DNA from: a virus
Strand: one strand, 5' to 3'
Length of the DNA: 61,766 nt
Virus record (IMG/VR): IMGVR_UViG_3300043419_000690
Span: 1-61,766 of that record
Position 1 is the stretch's first letter. Every line of letters starts with the position of its first letter. Below the pieces are notes generated by a model. That model did not search any database and had not been told where the DNA came from. It saw only the letters and a list, made by a program, of their open reading frames with translations. Both the position numbers and the translations under genes were made by a program. Of this stretch, positions 8,267 to 16,392 are shown in pieces.

Positions 8267-8719
8267 ATGACTCTTACAGCACTTGAACAAAAGTGGGCGG
8301 AAGAAGAGGCTACTAAAGAGCCTTCTTTGGAGGACGCTTACAATGAAGACGGTAGTTTTGACGCAGAAAATCTTGATTCTGACGTTGCCGCACGTATTCC
8401 GAAGCCGACAGGCTGGCGATTGATCTTACTTCCCTACAGAGGTGCTGAAAAAACCAAAGGCGGTATCGTTTTGGCGGATCAAACACGTGAAAAGCAGCAG
8501 ATCACGACTACTTGCGCTTATGTTTTGGACGTTGGTCCTTTGGCTTACATGGACAAAGAGAAGTTCCCTGACGGTCCGTGGTGCAAGAAGGGCGATTGGA
8601 TTATTTTTGGCCGTTATGCGGGTGCGCGTATTGGCTTGGACGGCGGTGAGATTCGAATCATTAATGATGATGAGGTTTTAGCGACGATTAACAACCCAGA
8701 AGACATTCTGCACATGTGA
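8267..8719 (+). CDS. GroES-like co-chaperonin
   Basis: Residues about 45-150 match the Cpn10/GroES beta-barrel. They include a mobile-loop-like KTKGGIVL (63-70), the barrel strands, VLDVGP and a C-terminal EIRIINDDEVLATI. It should cap a GroEL ring, here presumably the host's, to help fold phage head proteins, as T4 gp31 does for its capsid protein. The first 40 residues are an acidic extension not found in bacterial GroES. Location between portal and scaffold and directly upstream of the capsid genes supports a head-assembly role. No phage GroEL is present in the window. Confidence 0.85.
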   Translation: MTLTALEQKWAEEEATKEPSLEDAYNEDGSFDAENLDSDVAARIPKPTGWRLILLPYRGAEKTKGGIVLADQTREKQQITTTCAYVLDVGPLAYMDKEKFPDGPWCKKGDWIIFGRYAGARIGLDGGEIRIINDDEVLATINNPEDILHM

Positions 8720-8727
8720 GGTAGCTT

Positions 8728-9660
8728 ATGGCAAACGTATCACCAGACAGTCAATTGGAATTTAATCTCGGAGAAGGTGAGACTGAGACAGATGTGGAAT
8801 TAATGGATGCGCCACAAGAGAAATCTAGTGCGCAGGAACAAGAATATGCGTCAGAGCCGGAGGCACAAGCTGCTCCAGCTCCTGAACCAAAATCAGAGCT
8901 TGATCAGGTAAGCGAAAACGTCCAAAAGCGTATTGCTAAACTGACAGCTAAGATGCGTGAGGCGGAAAGACGTGAGCAAGCGGCAATTGAGTATGCTCGT
9001 AACGTTCAATCGCAAGCGCAGGAACTGCAACAGAAGTTGGTGGTAACAGACCAGAGCCGTTTAAGTGAGGCCAAGACACGTCTTGAGACTCAACAGGCTA
9101 CGCTTCGTTCCATTATCAAGCGTGCTCGTGAAGAGGGCGACATTGATACTGAGACAGAAGCCCAACAGCGTTTGGCAGAACTGTCCTATGAGCAGCGTCA
9201 GGTGTCTGATTGGATTGAGCAGCAAAAGGCGCAGCCAGTCCAACGTCAAGAGCCTGTTTATCAGCCTCAGCCACAACAGTATCAACAGCAGCCTGCTAGA
9301 CCTAGTGTCAAAGCAGACGCATGGGCAGAAAAGAACCCATGGTTTGGTCAAGATAGAACGATGACCTATGCTGCTTGGGGAATACATCAGACGCTTGTTG
9401 ACGAAGAGGGCATTGACCCCGAGTCAGACGAGTACTATACTGAATTAGATAACAGACTTCGGAATGAGTTTCCAAACAAATTTCAACAGTCTGCACCAGT
9501 TAACAGACAACGGAGTACCGTGCCTTCCGTTGCACCTGCATCCCGTAGTTCCGGGGTAAATAGTGCACGCCGTTCTGTCCGGCTATCGCCGAGTCAGGTT
9601 GCTATTGCTAAAAAATTGGGTGTACCTCTTGAAGAGTACGCCAAATATGTGAAGGAGTAA
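8728..9660 (+). CDS. Capsid scaffolding protein
   Basis: The 310-aa product is acidic at the N-terminus and forms a long Glu/Gln/Lys-rich coiled coil (about 55-190). A Gln/Pro-rich linker with repeated QPQPQQ-type sequence and a basic C-terminus (SARRSVRLSPSQVAIAKKLG) follow. This layout, just upstream of the capsid genes, is typical of scaffolding proteins. They template prohead assembly and use a basic C-terminal tail to contact the capsid protein. Sequence identity across such proteins is low, so the call rests on composition and position. Confidence 0.75.
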   Translation: MANVSPDSQLEFNLGEGETETDVELMDAPQEKSSAQEQEYASEPEAQAAPAPEPKSELDQVSENVQKRIAKLTAKMREAERREQAAIEYARNVQSQAQELQQKLVVTDQSRLSEAKTRLETQQATLRSIIKRAREEGDIDTETEAQQRLAELSYEQRQVSDWIEQQKAQPVQRQEPVYQPQPQQYQQQPARPSVKADAWAEKNPWFGQDRTMTYAAWGIHQTLVDEEGIDPESDEYYTELDNRLRNEFPNKFQQSAPVNRQRSTVPSVAPASRSSGVNSARRSVRLSPSQVAIAKKLGVPLEEYAKYVKE

Positions 9661-9663
9661 AAA

Positions 9664-10134
9664 ATGAGCCAAGAAAAAGTTACTATCGACCGTGCTACTC
9701 GCCCAACCCGCGAAAAGCAAGCACGCCGCAAGCCTTGGGCTCGTCCTTCGCGTTTGGATGCACCCCCTGCCCCTGAAGGTTTCCAGCATTATTGGATTCG
9801 TGCAGAGATTAATGGGCATGAAGACAAACAACACGTTTTTGGTAGATTGCGCGAGGGTTATGAGCTCGTCCGCGCTGAAGAACTACCAGAAGAATATCGT
9901 GATGGCCTGCCTACCATTGAAGATGGTAAGCACGCTGGCGTGATAGCGGTTGGTGGTCTAATGCTTGCACGTATTCCAAATGAAACGCTTAAAGAGCGTA
10001 ATGCGTACTACAACCGTAAGGCACAGGAACAGATGACGGCAGTAGACAATGAGATGATGCGTGAAAATGCTCACTCTTCGATGCGTATTGAGGCACCTAA
10101 CAGGTCCTCTCGCACTACCTTTGGAAGCCGCTAA
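9664..10134 (+). CDS. Conserved head-region hypothetical protein, 156 aa
   Basis: The start has a clear GGAG site. The basic N-terminus (about 1-35, many Arg and Lys) is followed by a compact domain with FQHYWIRAEING and AEELPEEYRDGLPTIEDGKHAGVIAVGGLMLARIP, then a helical charged tail. I recall similar proteins beside capsid genes in aquatic podoviruses, without known function. Position between scaffold and the capsid-associated gene suggests a head role. Confidence 0.65.
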   Translation: MSQEKVTIDRATRPTREKQARRKPWARPSRLDAPPAPEGFQHYWIRAEINGHEDKQHVFGRLREGYELVRAEELPEEYRDGLPTIEDGKHAGVIAVGGLMLARIPNETLKERNAYYNRKAQEQMTAVDNEMMRENAHSSMRIEAPNRSSRTTFGSR

Positions 10135-10163
10135 GGCGGTCCTTTATATTTTAGGAGCTACAC

Positions 10164-10751
10164 ATGGCAAACGTTGATAAAGCCTATGGTCTGCGCCCAA
10201 TGGGTAACCTCTCTGCTACTGGTGCACAGAAGCAGTATGGTTATTTAATTGCGGACAACCAATCAGGCGCAATTTTCCAAGGTGACTTGGTAACGATCTC
10301 TGGCGGTTACGTCGTCAAATTTGATGCAACTCTGCACACTGTTGCAGTTGGTGTATTCAATGGCTGTAACTACACTGATCCAACTTCTGGCAAACCAACC
10401 TGGTCAAACTACTATCCTGGTTCAGTCAACATTACTTCAGGCTACATCACTGCTGACGTATTAGATGATCCAAATCAGTTGTTCTCGATCCAAGCTGACG
10501 AAGATATCGTTCAAGCTGACTTCGGCAAGAATGCTGCTATTGCTTACACAGCAGGTAGCACTGTTACTGGTGTTTCAGCAACTGAATTAGATTCTTCTAC
10601 TATCGCTAATACTGCAGGTTTGGTATTAAAGTTAGTTGGTTTGAATACTCTCCCGACCAATTCTTTGGGTACAAACTACACCCAAGTAATTGTTAAGATT
10701 AACGCTCATCTGTATGGCAGCGCTGGTGTTGCTAATACAGCACCAGTCTAA
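10164..10751 (+). CDS. Probable capsid-associated or decoration protein, 195 aa
   Basis: This is a beta-rich protein beginning MANVDKAYGLRPMGNLSA, with many Gly, Thr, Val and Ser residues and no charged coiled coil. It has a strong ribosome-binding site (TAGGAG) and lies 13 bases upstream of the major capsid gene. A head decoration or stabilising role is likely from its place and composition. Minor capsid protein is the alternative. Confidence 0.6.
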   Translation: MANVDKAYGLRPMGNLSATGAQKQYGYLIADNQSGAIFQGDLVTISGGYVVKFDATLHTVAVGVFNGCNYTDPTSGKPTWSNYYPGSVNITSGYITADVLDDPNQLFSIQADEDIVQADFGKNAAIAYTAGSTVTGVSATELDSSTIANTAGLVLKLVGLNTLPTNSLGTNYTQVIVKINAHLYGSAGVANTAPV

Positions 10752-10764
10752 TAGGAGCTAAATA

Positions 10765-11688
10765 ATGGCTATTTCACGTTCACAACTCGTAAAAGAGCTT
10801 GAGCCAGGCCTGAACGCCCTGTTCGGCATGGAATACAAGCGTTATGAAAACGAGCACACCGCGATTTTCTCTGTTGAATCTTCTGACCGTGCGTTTGAAG
10901 AAGAAGTTATGTTGACTGGTTTCGACATGGCTCCAACAAAGAATGAAGGTGCTGGTACTAACTATGACACCGCACAGGAGTCATTCACTGCTCGTTACAC
11001 ACACGAAACCATCGCTCTGGCGTTTGCACTGACCGAAGAGGCTATCGAGGACAACCTCTATGACCGTCTGTCAGCTCGCTACACCAAAGCATTGGCTCGT
11101 TCTATGCAGTACACCAAGCAAGTTAAAGCTGCTTCCGTATTGAACAATGCGTTCAACACAACTGGCGCTTATAACGGTGGCGACGGTGTATCGCTGTGTA
11201 ACTCAGCTCACCCGACCGCTCTTGGTCCATCCTTTAGCAACGTTCCAACGACTCCTGCTGACTTGAACGAAACTTCGTTAGAGCAAGGTATCATTGACGT
11301 AGCAGGTTTCACTGACGAACGTGGCTTAAAAGTCGCATTGTCAGTTCGCCGTATGATCATTCCGAAGGAACTGCAATTTACTGCAGAGCGCCTGATGAAA
11401 TCTACTCAGCGTACCGAAACTGCAGACAATGACATCAATGCTATCAAGTCAATGGGCATGGTTCCAGAAGGTTACTTCGTTAACCATTTCTTGACCGATC
11501 CAGACGCTTGGTTCTTGATGACTGATGCTCCTAACGGCCTGAAAATGTTTGAACGTTCAGCAATCAAGACAGCTTTCGAAGGCGACTTTGATACTGGCAA
11601 CGTTCGTTACAAGGCTCGTGAGCGTTATTCGTTCGGTTGGTCTGATCCTCGTGCAATCTGGGGTTCAGCAGGCTACACACCTGCGTAA
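10765..11688 (+). CDS. Major capsid protein
   Basis: The 307-aa product follows scaffold and a putative decoration gene. It has the composition expected of an HK97-fold shell protein: mixed alpha/beta, few Cys, and an E-loop-like segment about 60-80. GTNYDTAQESFTARYTHETIALAFALTEEAIEDNLYD and the C-terminal RYSFGWSDPRAIWGSAGYTPA resemble capsid proteins of the Mu gpT-like kind. Codon use is even and more GC-rich than its neighbours, as expected for a highly expressed gene. A strong ribosome-binding site precedes it and a strong terminator follows. Confidence 0.85.
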   Translation: MAISRSQLVKELEPGLNALFGMEYKRYENEHTAIFSVESSDRAFEEEVMLTGFDMAPTKNEGAGTNYDTAQESFTARYTHETIALAFALTEEAIEDNLYDRLSARYTKALARSMQYTKQVKAASVLNNAFNTTGAYNGGDGVSLCNSAHPTALGPSFSNVPTTPADLNETSLEQGIIDVAGFTDERGLKVALSVRRMIIPKELQFTAERLMKSTQRTETADNDINAIKSMGMVPEGYFVNHFLTDPDAWFLMTDAPNGLKMFERSAIKTAFEGDFDTGNVRYKARERYSFGWSDPRAIWGSAGYTPA

Positions 11689-11696
11689 TGTGTGAA

Positions 11697-11724
11697 GAAA
11701 AGGGGCTTCGGCCCCTTTTCTTTT
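11697..11724 (+). terminator. Intrinsic terminator after the capsid gene
   Basis: A perfect 10-bp stem (11697-11706 with 11711-11720) closes on the stable TTCG tetraloop and is followed by TTTT. It sits eight bases after the capsid stop codon. It should trim or limit read-through from the high-level capsid message into the tail genes. Confidence 0.92.
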
Positions 11725-11837
11725 ATTGCCAATAGTGTATATTGGCGTTATCCCGGGATTTTCCGGTATATCTGACAGCCCCGGCTGACGACATGCAGAC
11801 AGATATGCCATTAACTTGCATGTAAGGACAATTCGAC
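11725..11837 (+). promoter_or_regulatory. Structured leader between terminator and next gene
   Basis: This 113-base gap contains several inverted repeats: GCCAATA/TATTGGC (11728-11734, 11740-11746), CAGCC/GGCTG near 11775, and ACATGC/GCATGT flanking about 20 bases near 11790-11822. The last ends beside the ribosome-binding site (TAAGGA). It could be a promoter region or a folded 5' leader that controls the following genes. I cannot name a known RNA family. Confidence 0.4.
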
Positions 11838-12065
11838 ATGGCAAATACTACCTTCACGGGTCCAGTTATCTCTAATAACGGATTCGTTTTCCCTGTTGCA
11901 ACAGCAGCCGAATTAGGCGATGTTGCAGACCCAATCAATGTTCAAAACAAGACACTAGGCAAATCAGTTGTTGATATCGCTACTGGTGTTATTTACACAT
12001 CTACTGGTACTTTAGCTGCTTCCCCTTGGAAGGGTTCTGACGCTACTACTGTTACTCCAGCCTAA
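11838..12065 (+). CDS. Small virion-type hypothetical protein, 75 aa
   Basis: A beta-rich, Thr/Ser/Ala/Val-rich protein with PVISNNGFVFPVATAAEL and VDIATGVIYTSTGT. It resembles short domains found in fibre and head-decoration proteins. It is the first gene after the capsid terminator. No enzyme motif is present. Function unknown. Confidence 0.65.
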   Translation: MANTTFTGPVISNNGFVFPVATAAELGDVADPINVQNKTLGKSVVDIATGVIYTSTGTLAASPWKGSDATTVTPA

Positions 12066-12077
12066 TAGGAGGTCACC

Positions 12078-12356
12078 ATGGCATTCATGAGTGATCTACA
12101 GAGTACTTATCGCACAACAGATGGGGCCATTTTTACAGGACGCACTCGTGTCAAAGCGGTATACGTATCTCCTGATGTGGGAACTGGTTCAGTATCCATT
12201 ACCGATGGTAATGGTGGGACGGTTCTTTACAGGATAGACGTTCCTGCTGGCAGTAGTGCTATTTACATGTCACTACCAGAAGACGGGATTTTGTTTAAAG
12301 ATGGCGCATACGCTGATTTAACAACCGTTATTTCCGCTACATTCTTCTGGGCATAA
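12078..12356 (+). CDS. Small hypothetical virion-region protein, 92 aa
   Basis: The AGGAGGT ribosome-binding site before the ATG is close to consensus. The protein is predicted beta-rich (VKAVYVSPDVGTGSVSITDG, TVLYRIDVPAG) and soluble. It is probably a minor structural protein; no family is recognised. Confidence 0.7.
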   Translation: MAFMSDLQSTYRTTDGAIFTGRTRVKAVYVSPDVGTGSVSITDGNGGTVLYRIDVPAGSSAIYMSLPEDGILFKDGAYADLTTVISATFFWA

Positions 12357-12369
12357 AAGGAGTTTTATC

Positions 12370-12594
12370 ATGATGGGTATGAACAAAAAACGTAAGAAAT
12401 CTGGCATGTCTATGGATAAAGGCATGAAATTAGCCAAGTCCACCAAAAAAGGCATGGCAGGCGATGACATGATGTCTATGGACACAAAGCCTGTGAAGAA
12501 AATGGGCGGCGGCATGATGGGCTATTCTACGGGTGGCACAGTCCAATCTCGTGGAAATGGCTTGGCACGTGGCAAAAAGACTCGTATTTGCTAA
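12370..12594 (+). CDS. Small Lys/Met/Gly-rich protein with GG motif, 74 aa
   Basis: The first two codons are both ATG, with AAGGAG upstream. The product is very rich in Met, Lys and Gly and carries YSTGGTVQSRGNGLARGKKTRIC at its C-terminus. Similar C-termini (RGxGxARxKKTxIC) are common in short head-region proteins of aquatic phages. The 'x-GG-x' motif recurs in several other proteins in this genome. Function unknown. Confidence 0.7.
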   Translation: MMGMNKKRKKSGMSMDKGMKLAKSTKKGMAGDDMMSMDTKPVKKMGGGMMGYSTGGTVQSRGNGLARGKKTRIC

Positions 12595-12596
12595 AA

Positions 12597-12884
12597 ATGC
12601 CCCGCAAAAAGGAAACCCCCATTGCAAATTCGGTAAAGTCGGGCAACTTTCGCCCGACTAAAGCCGGAGCAGGAATGACTAAGAAAGGCGTAACTGCCTA
12701 TCGTAAAGCCAATCCTGGTAGCAAGTTGCAGACTGCAGTGACGGAAGATAAGCCCACGGGCGCGAGAGCGGCCAGGCGCAAGTCATACTGTGCAAGAAGC
12801 GAAGGGCAAATGAAGAAGTTTCCTGAAGCGGCAAATGATCCTAACAGTCGCTTGAGACAAGCGCGTAAACGCTGGAAATGTTGA
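12597..12884 (+). CDS. Small basic protein, DUF6321-like, 95 aa
   Basis: The ATG at 12597, just after the upstream stop codon, is preferred over the in-frame TTG at 12588. The sequence shows MTKKGVTAYRKANPGSKLQTAVTE, RAARRKSYCARSEGQM and a C-terminal RKRWKC. I recall this pattern from the DUF6321 family of small phage proteins. Highly basic with conserved Cys and Trp; a nucleic-acid-associated virion or late protein is possible. Confidence 0.65.
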   Translation: MPRKKETPIANSVKSGNFRPTKAGAGMTKKGVTAYRKANPGSKLQTAVTEDKPTGARAARRKSYCARSEGQMKKFPEAANDPNSRLRQARKRWKC

Positions 12885-12885
12885 A

Positions 12886-13128
12886 ATGGATATCACACTT
12901 TGGAACACTTTTCTTTCTGTCCTATTGGCGTTTGTAGGATGGATGTTACGCGAGAAGTCTGCGGAACTTCATCGCATCCAAGTCCTATTGAATAGAACTA
13001 GGGAAGAGATCGCAAAAGAATACGTAACAAAAGCAGAGGTTCATGCCGATATAAATCGCGTTCTTGATCGTTTAGAACGTCTAGACTTAAAACTAGATCG
13101 TTTAATGGAGGTAAAAAATGCCAGTTAA
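12886..13128 (+). CDS. Small membrane protein with coiled coil, 80 aa
   Basis: A single N-terminal transmembrane helix (about 4-20, LWNTFLSVLLAFVGWML) is followed by a long charged helix (about 22-78) likely to form a coiled coil. The topology fits an accessory lysis or membrane-anchoring protein, but it lies in the head-tail module far from the endolysin. It overlaps the next gene by 11 bases, whose GGAGG site is inside it. Confidence 0.65.
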   Translation: MDITLWNTFLSVLLAFVGWMLREKSAELHRIQVLLNRTREEIAKEYVTKAEVHADINRVLDRLERLDLKLDRLMEVKNAS

Positions 13129-13456
13129 GAGCGCAAAACAAAAGAAGTTGATGGATGCTGCTGCGCATAATCCTGCTTTTGCTAAAAAAGTAGGTATACC
13201 TGTTAGCGTTGCTAAAGAAATGAGCACTAAAAGTAAAGGAATGACGTTTAAGGCAAAAGGCGGAACAGTTAATCGCGTAGGTGATGCGGTTACACCTAGC
13301 CGTCGTGATCCAGACATTGGGAAAATGATTAAAGAAGTAAAGACCCCTAACGTCAAGCATAGTGGCAAAGCAGGCTTGAACCAAAAGAAATTTGGTGGAT
13401 CAAAAGGTACACGTTATGCCTCTGGTGGCATGGCTAAAAAGGGCAAAGGCTGCTAA
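13118..13456 (+). CDS. Basic Gly/Lys-rich protein with two GG motifs, 112 aa
   Basis: A strong GGAGG precedes the ATG. The N-terminus PVKSAKQKKLMDAAAHNPAFAKKVGIP is a helix-rich domain common in phage small proteins. The rest is Lys/Gly-rich with FKAKGGTVNRVG and RYASGGMAKKGKGC. The shared GG motif links it to large virion proteins encoded elsewhere in the window. It may be a packaged, DNA-binding or assembly-related protein; no experimental role is known to me. Confidence 0.65.
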   Translation: MPVKSAKQKKLMDAAAHNPAFAKKVGIPVSVAKEMSTKSKGMTFKAKGGTVNRVGDAVTPSRRDPDIGKMIKEVKTPNVKHSGKAGLNQKKFGGSKGTRYASGGMAKKGKGC

Positions 13457-14131
13457 ATGGCTACCTCTAATACTGCAACGTTTAATCTGGAATTTGACGA
13501 CCTCATTGAAGAGGCGTATGAACGTTGCGGCATTGAAGATCGTGATGGCTATGACATGCGTACTGCACGTCGGTCATTGAATTTGATGTTTGCTGAGTGG
13601 GCAAATCGTGGTTTAAATCTTTGGACGATTGAACAACGTGAGATCACAATGGTTGCTGGTCAACCAGAGTATACGATGCCGAGTGACACAGTAAATGCAT
13701 TATCTGCAGTTATACGTACTAATGCAGGCACTCAACAGCAGCAGGACATTACAATTGATCGTATTAGTCAGAATGAATACCTGCATTTACCCGATAAATT
13801 AACAACATCCCGTCCTGCGCAGTACTATGTTCAGCGTACAGTGCCAACAAAGTTGTTTGTTTATCCTGCTCCAGACAATACTCAGCCCTACATCTTTAGA
13901 TACTATGCGATTAGACGCATTCAAGATGCAGGTGCTTATACGAATACAGCAGATATATCATTTAGATTCTTACCTGCATTAGCAGCGGGCCTTGCTTATC
14001 ATATGTCTCTTAAAAAAGCGCCTGAAAGAACAATGATGTTGAAGCAAATTTATGATGAAGAGTTCCAACGTGCCGCACAAGAGGATAGAGATATCGCTAG
14101 TGTGTATTTAACTCCGGATTTTAGTCGTTAA
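13457..14131 (+). CDS. Head-tail adaptor, P22 gp4-like
   Basis: The 224-aa product begins with a helical domain (FDDLIEEAYERCGIEDRDGYDMRTARRSLNLMF) followed by a beta domain (LNLWTIEQREITMVAGQPEYTMPSD) and a C-terminal helical region. This arrangement is typical of the P22 gp4 or podovirus adaptor family, which attaches beneath the portal and seals packaged DNA. Its place after the head genes and before other adaptor-like genes fits. The assignment is from recalled sequence pattern, so family naming is moderate in confidence. Confidence 0.65.
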   Translation: MATSNTATFNLEFDDLIEEAYERCGIEDRDGYDMRTARRSLNLMFAEWANRGLNLWTIEQREITMVAGQPEYTMPSDTVNALSAVIRTNAGTQQQQDITIDRISQNEYLHLPDKLTTSRPAQYYVQRTVPTKLFVYPAPDNTQPYIFRYYAIRRIQDAGAYTNTADISFRFLPALAAGLAYHMSLKKAPERTMMLKQIYDEEFQRAAQEDRDIASVYLTPDFSR

Positions 14132-14132
14132 C

Positions 14133-14462
14133 ATGGCATGGGCAAACGGTAAATGGGCACTTGGAATCTGCGATCAATGCGGATTTCAGTATTTGCTTAA
14201 TGATTTAAAGAAGGAATGGACAGGTTTTAAGGTTTGTCAGGAATGCTACGAACCAAAGCACCCTCAATTAGAACCTAAGCGTGGCATTAATGAGCCGATT
14301 GCGTTATTGCAGCCACGTCCAGATGGAACACAAACGGTTTCAGTATCACTGGGGTATGGCGGTGACTCCACATTTGCAAGTATAGGGATGCAACCTGCTC
14401 CAGTATCAAGATTATTGGTAGCCACAGGCTTAATAGGTCAAATACAGGTATCTACTACATGA
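14133..14462 (+). CDS. Zinc-ribbon protein of the adaptor region, 109 aa
   Basis: Two CxxC pairs (CDQCGFQ and CQECYEP) at about residues 14-42 should bind one zinc. The following YEPKHPQLEPKR is very typical of a conserved protein found between adaptor genes in many aquatic and marine phages. The C-terminal half is beta-prone and Gln/Ser-rich. Probably a head-tail completion component; function not established. Confidence 0.65.
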   Translation: MAWANGKWALGICDQCGFQYLLNDLKKEWTGFKVCQECYEPKHPQLEPKRGINEPIALLQPRPDGTQTVSVSLGYGGDSTFASIGMQPAPVSRLLVATGLIGQIQVSTT

Positions 14463-15307
14463 ACTACGTTGAATTAGTTGCTGCGATTGAAGATTATGTA
14501 GCTGATGATTTTGATACATCATCAGTAAATACCTTTATTCAGCAAGCAGAACAACGAATATACAACAGTGTTCAACTTGCATATCTGAGAAAAAATGTAA
14601 CAGGTGGTTTAACCAAAGGTAATAAGTATTTATCTTGCCCTGGTGATTTTTTATCAACATATTCCTTAGCTGTTTTTACATTTGCTGACCCAACAGCAAC
14701 AGGTACTATTGCTGAGACTACAATAACCGTAGCTAGTGCAACAAATATTGAAGTTGGTCAACGTGTAACAGGTACAGGCATTGGATTAGATGCGGTTGTA
14801 ACTGAAATAGACGGTACAACTATCACATTATCAGTTGAAAACTCTGGTGCAGTGTCTGGAACTGTACTGTTTCAGGGCGACTATACGTATCTCTTGAATA
14901 AAGATGCAAATTATATTCGTGAAGTATATCCATCTGCTACTTCACAGGGTGTTCCTAAGTATTATGGTATTTTTGGGCCTACCGTTATTTCTAGTGTATC
15001 TACAAATGAGTTGAGTTTAATTATTGGACCAACACCCAATAAAAACTATGGGGTAGAAATGCATTATTTCTTCTATCCACAGACTATTGTTACTGCGGGT
15101 ACAACTTGGTTAGGCGATAACTTTGATTCTGTCTTGTTATATGGCTCTTTGGTTGAAGCTTATACCTATATGAAAGGTGAGCAAGATATCATGGCAGTGT
15201 ACGAGACAAAATATAAAGAAGCATTGATGCTGTTGAAACAATTGGGCGATGGAAAAGAACGTGGCGATGCTTATCGTGATGGTCAAGTTAAATATCCGGT
15301 GAAATAA
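14459..15307 (+). CDS. Second adaptor or connector-like protein with inserted beta module
   Basis: The 282-aa product starts MNYVELVAAIEDYVADDF with a helical domain (FIQQAEQRIYNSVQL), as in DUF6682-type adaptors, and ends in a helix-rich tail. Between about 78 and 140 it carries a Thr/Val/Gly-rich insert (GTIAETTITVASATNIEVGQ, VTGTGIGLDAVVTEI). This resembles a module seen again in the fibre protein at 18235. The start ATG overlaps the upstream stop by four bases (ATGA). Likely a connector of the short tail; the insert may be surface-exposed. Confidence 0.6.
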   Translation: MNYVELVAAIEDYVADDFDTSSVNTFIQQAEQRIYNSVQLAYLRKNVTGGLTKGNKYLSCPGDFLSTYSLAVFTFADPTATGTIAETTITVASATNIEVGQRVTGTGIGLDAVVTEIDGTTITLSVENSGAVSGTVLFQGDYTYLLNKDANYIREVYPSATSQGVPKYYGIFGPTVISSVSTNELSLIIGPTPNKNYGVEMHYFFYPQTIVTAGTTWLGDNFDSVLLYGSLVEAYTYMKGEQDIMAVYETKYKEALMLLKQLGDGKERGDAYRDGQVKYPVK

Positions 15308-15726
15308 TGGCTATTACGCAAACATGGACAACAAGTTTTAAACAACAAGTCTTGTTAGGTGTGCATGACTTGGATACAGACGTTTTAAAGATTGCTTTGT
15401 ATACACCTTCTGCTAATTTAGGGGCAGATACGACTATATATTCGACTACAAATGAGGTTTCTGGTCCTGGATATACAGCAGGTGGCCAAATACTGACAAA
15501 TGTGACTGTATCTGCAGGAAATGGTGTTGCTTATGTGGATTTTGACAATCCTAATTGGCCTGGTTCCTCGTTTACTACGCTTGGTGCGTTGATATACAAC
15601 AGTAGTAAGCAAAATAAGAGCATGTTTGTATTGAATTTTGGCACTGATCAAACGACGGTTAATGCAACATTTCAGATAATAATGCCTGCAAATAACCCGA
15701 CATTTGCAGTAATAAGACTAGATTAG
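15307..15726 (+). CDS. Virion protein, paralog A of a duplicated pair, 139 aa
   Basis: A beta-rich protein containing TTSFKQQVLLGVHDL, NEVSGPGYTAGG, LGALIYNSSKQNKS and a C-terminal PANNPTF. The same landmarks recur in order in the protein at 16385, so the two are paralogs. No catalytic residues are evident. It may be a tail-spike or fibre-associated structural protein. A 1-base overlap with the upstream stop suggests coupling. Confidence 0.65.
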   Translation: MAITQTWTTSFKQQVLLGVHDLDTDVLKIALYTPSANLGADTTIYSTTNEVSGPGYTAGGQILTNVTVSAGNGVAYVDFDNPNWPGSSFTTLGALIYNSSKQNKSMFVLNFGTDQTTVNATFQIIMPANNPTFAVIRLD

Positions 15727-15734
15727 GAGTGGAT

Positions 15735-15932
15735 ATGGCAACGGTATTTACAACCAAAGGACACATGGAAGAGGACTTACTTGAAAAGCGCGAAGGTGTC
15801 GATGAAAACGACAATGAGCGTGCAGAGTGGGTTGAATACTGGTTGGATGGTGAGTTAGTCCATCGCTCCGTGCATATGGTGTTGAAGAAGTTCAGTTTAA
15901 CAGGCGAGGCCGTCGCCGCATCTTTAGGATAA
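15735..15932 (+). CDS. Hypothetical protein, 65 aa
   Basis: The ATG at 15735 has TAGGAG five bases upstream; the in-frame GTG at 15729 overlaps that site and is rejected. The product is small and acidic (HMEEDLLEKREGVDENDNERAEWVEYWLDGE). It lies between paralog A and the endonuclease. Function unknown. Confidence 0.65.
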   Translation: MATVFTTKGHMEEDLLEKREGVDENDNERAEWVEYWLDGELVHRSVHMVLKKFSLTGEAVAASLG

Positions 15933-15936
15933 AAAG

Positions 15937-16392
15937 ATGAAAACAAAGAGTTGCACTTCTTGTAAAGAAGTTAAGCCTCTTACGGAATTTAGTATGGTAC
16001 AAACAGGAAAACGTACAGGCAATTCTTTCTCTAGGTGTAAAGTTTGCAGAAACAAAATAAACAAGGAAAGAAAAGAACGCGACCCAAGTATATACAGAAG
16101 GATTGAGTGGCCTTCTAAGTTAAAAAGGTTTTATGGGATAACGGTAGATCAATATTATTCAATGCTTGAATCTCAAGGTGGTGGATGCGCAATATGCGGA
16201 ACCAAGGTACCAAGTAGTAGAAAACGGAAGTACGCATCTGTAGAAATGTTTTTTGTAGACCACTGTCATGCCACTGGTAAAGTTCGTGGTCTTTTATGCA
16301 GTAGATGTAACCGTGGTATTGGATTTTTTGATGATAGTATTGATAAACTGAATTTAGCTGTAAATTATTTAGAAGAGGCAAAAAATGAGTAA
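15937..16392 (+). CDS. HNH / endonuclease VII-family protein
   Basis: The 151-aa protein has an N-terminal zinc-binding CTSCKEVKPLTEF and SRCKVCRNK. The nuclease core follows: GGCAICGTK, VDHCHATGKVRGLLC and SRCNRGIGFF. This matches the recombination endonuclease VII / HNH type, which cuts branched or double-stranded DNA. It lies between two paralogous structural genes and overlaps the start of the second by eight bases. A free-standing selfish (homing-type) endonuclease is likely, though a resolvase role is possible. Composition is AT-rich with many AGA and AAA codons compared with its neighbours, consistent with transfer. Confidence 0.85.
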   Translation: MKTKSCTSCKEVKPLTEFSMVQTGKRTGNSFSRCKVCRNKINKERKERDPSIYRRIEWPSKLKRFYGITVDQYYSMLESQGGGCAICGTKVPSSRKRKYASVEMFFVDHCHATGKVRGLLCSRCNRGIGFFDDSIDKLNLAVNYLEEAKNE

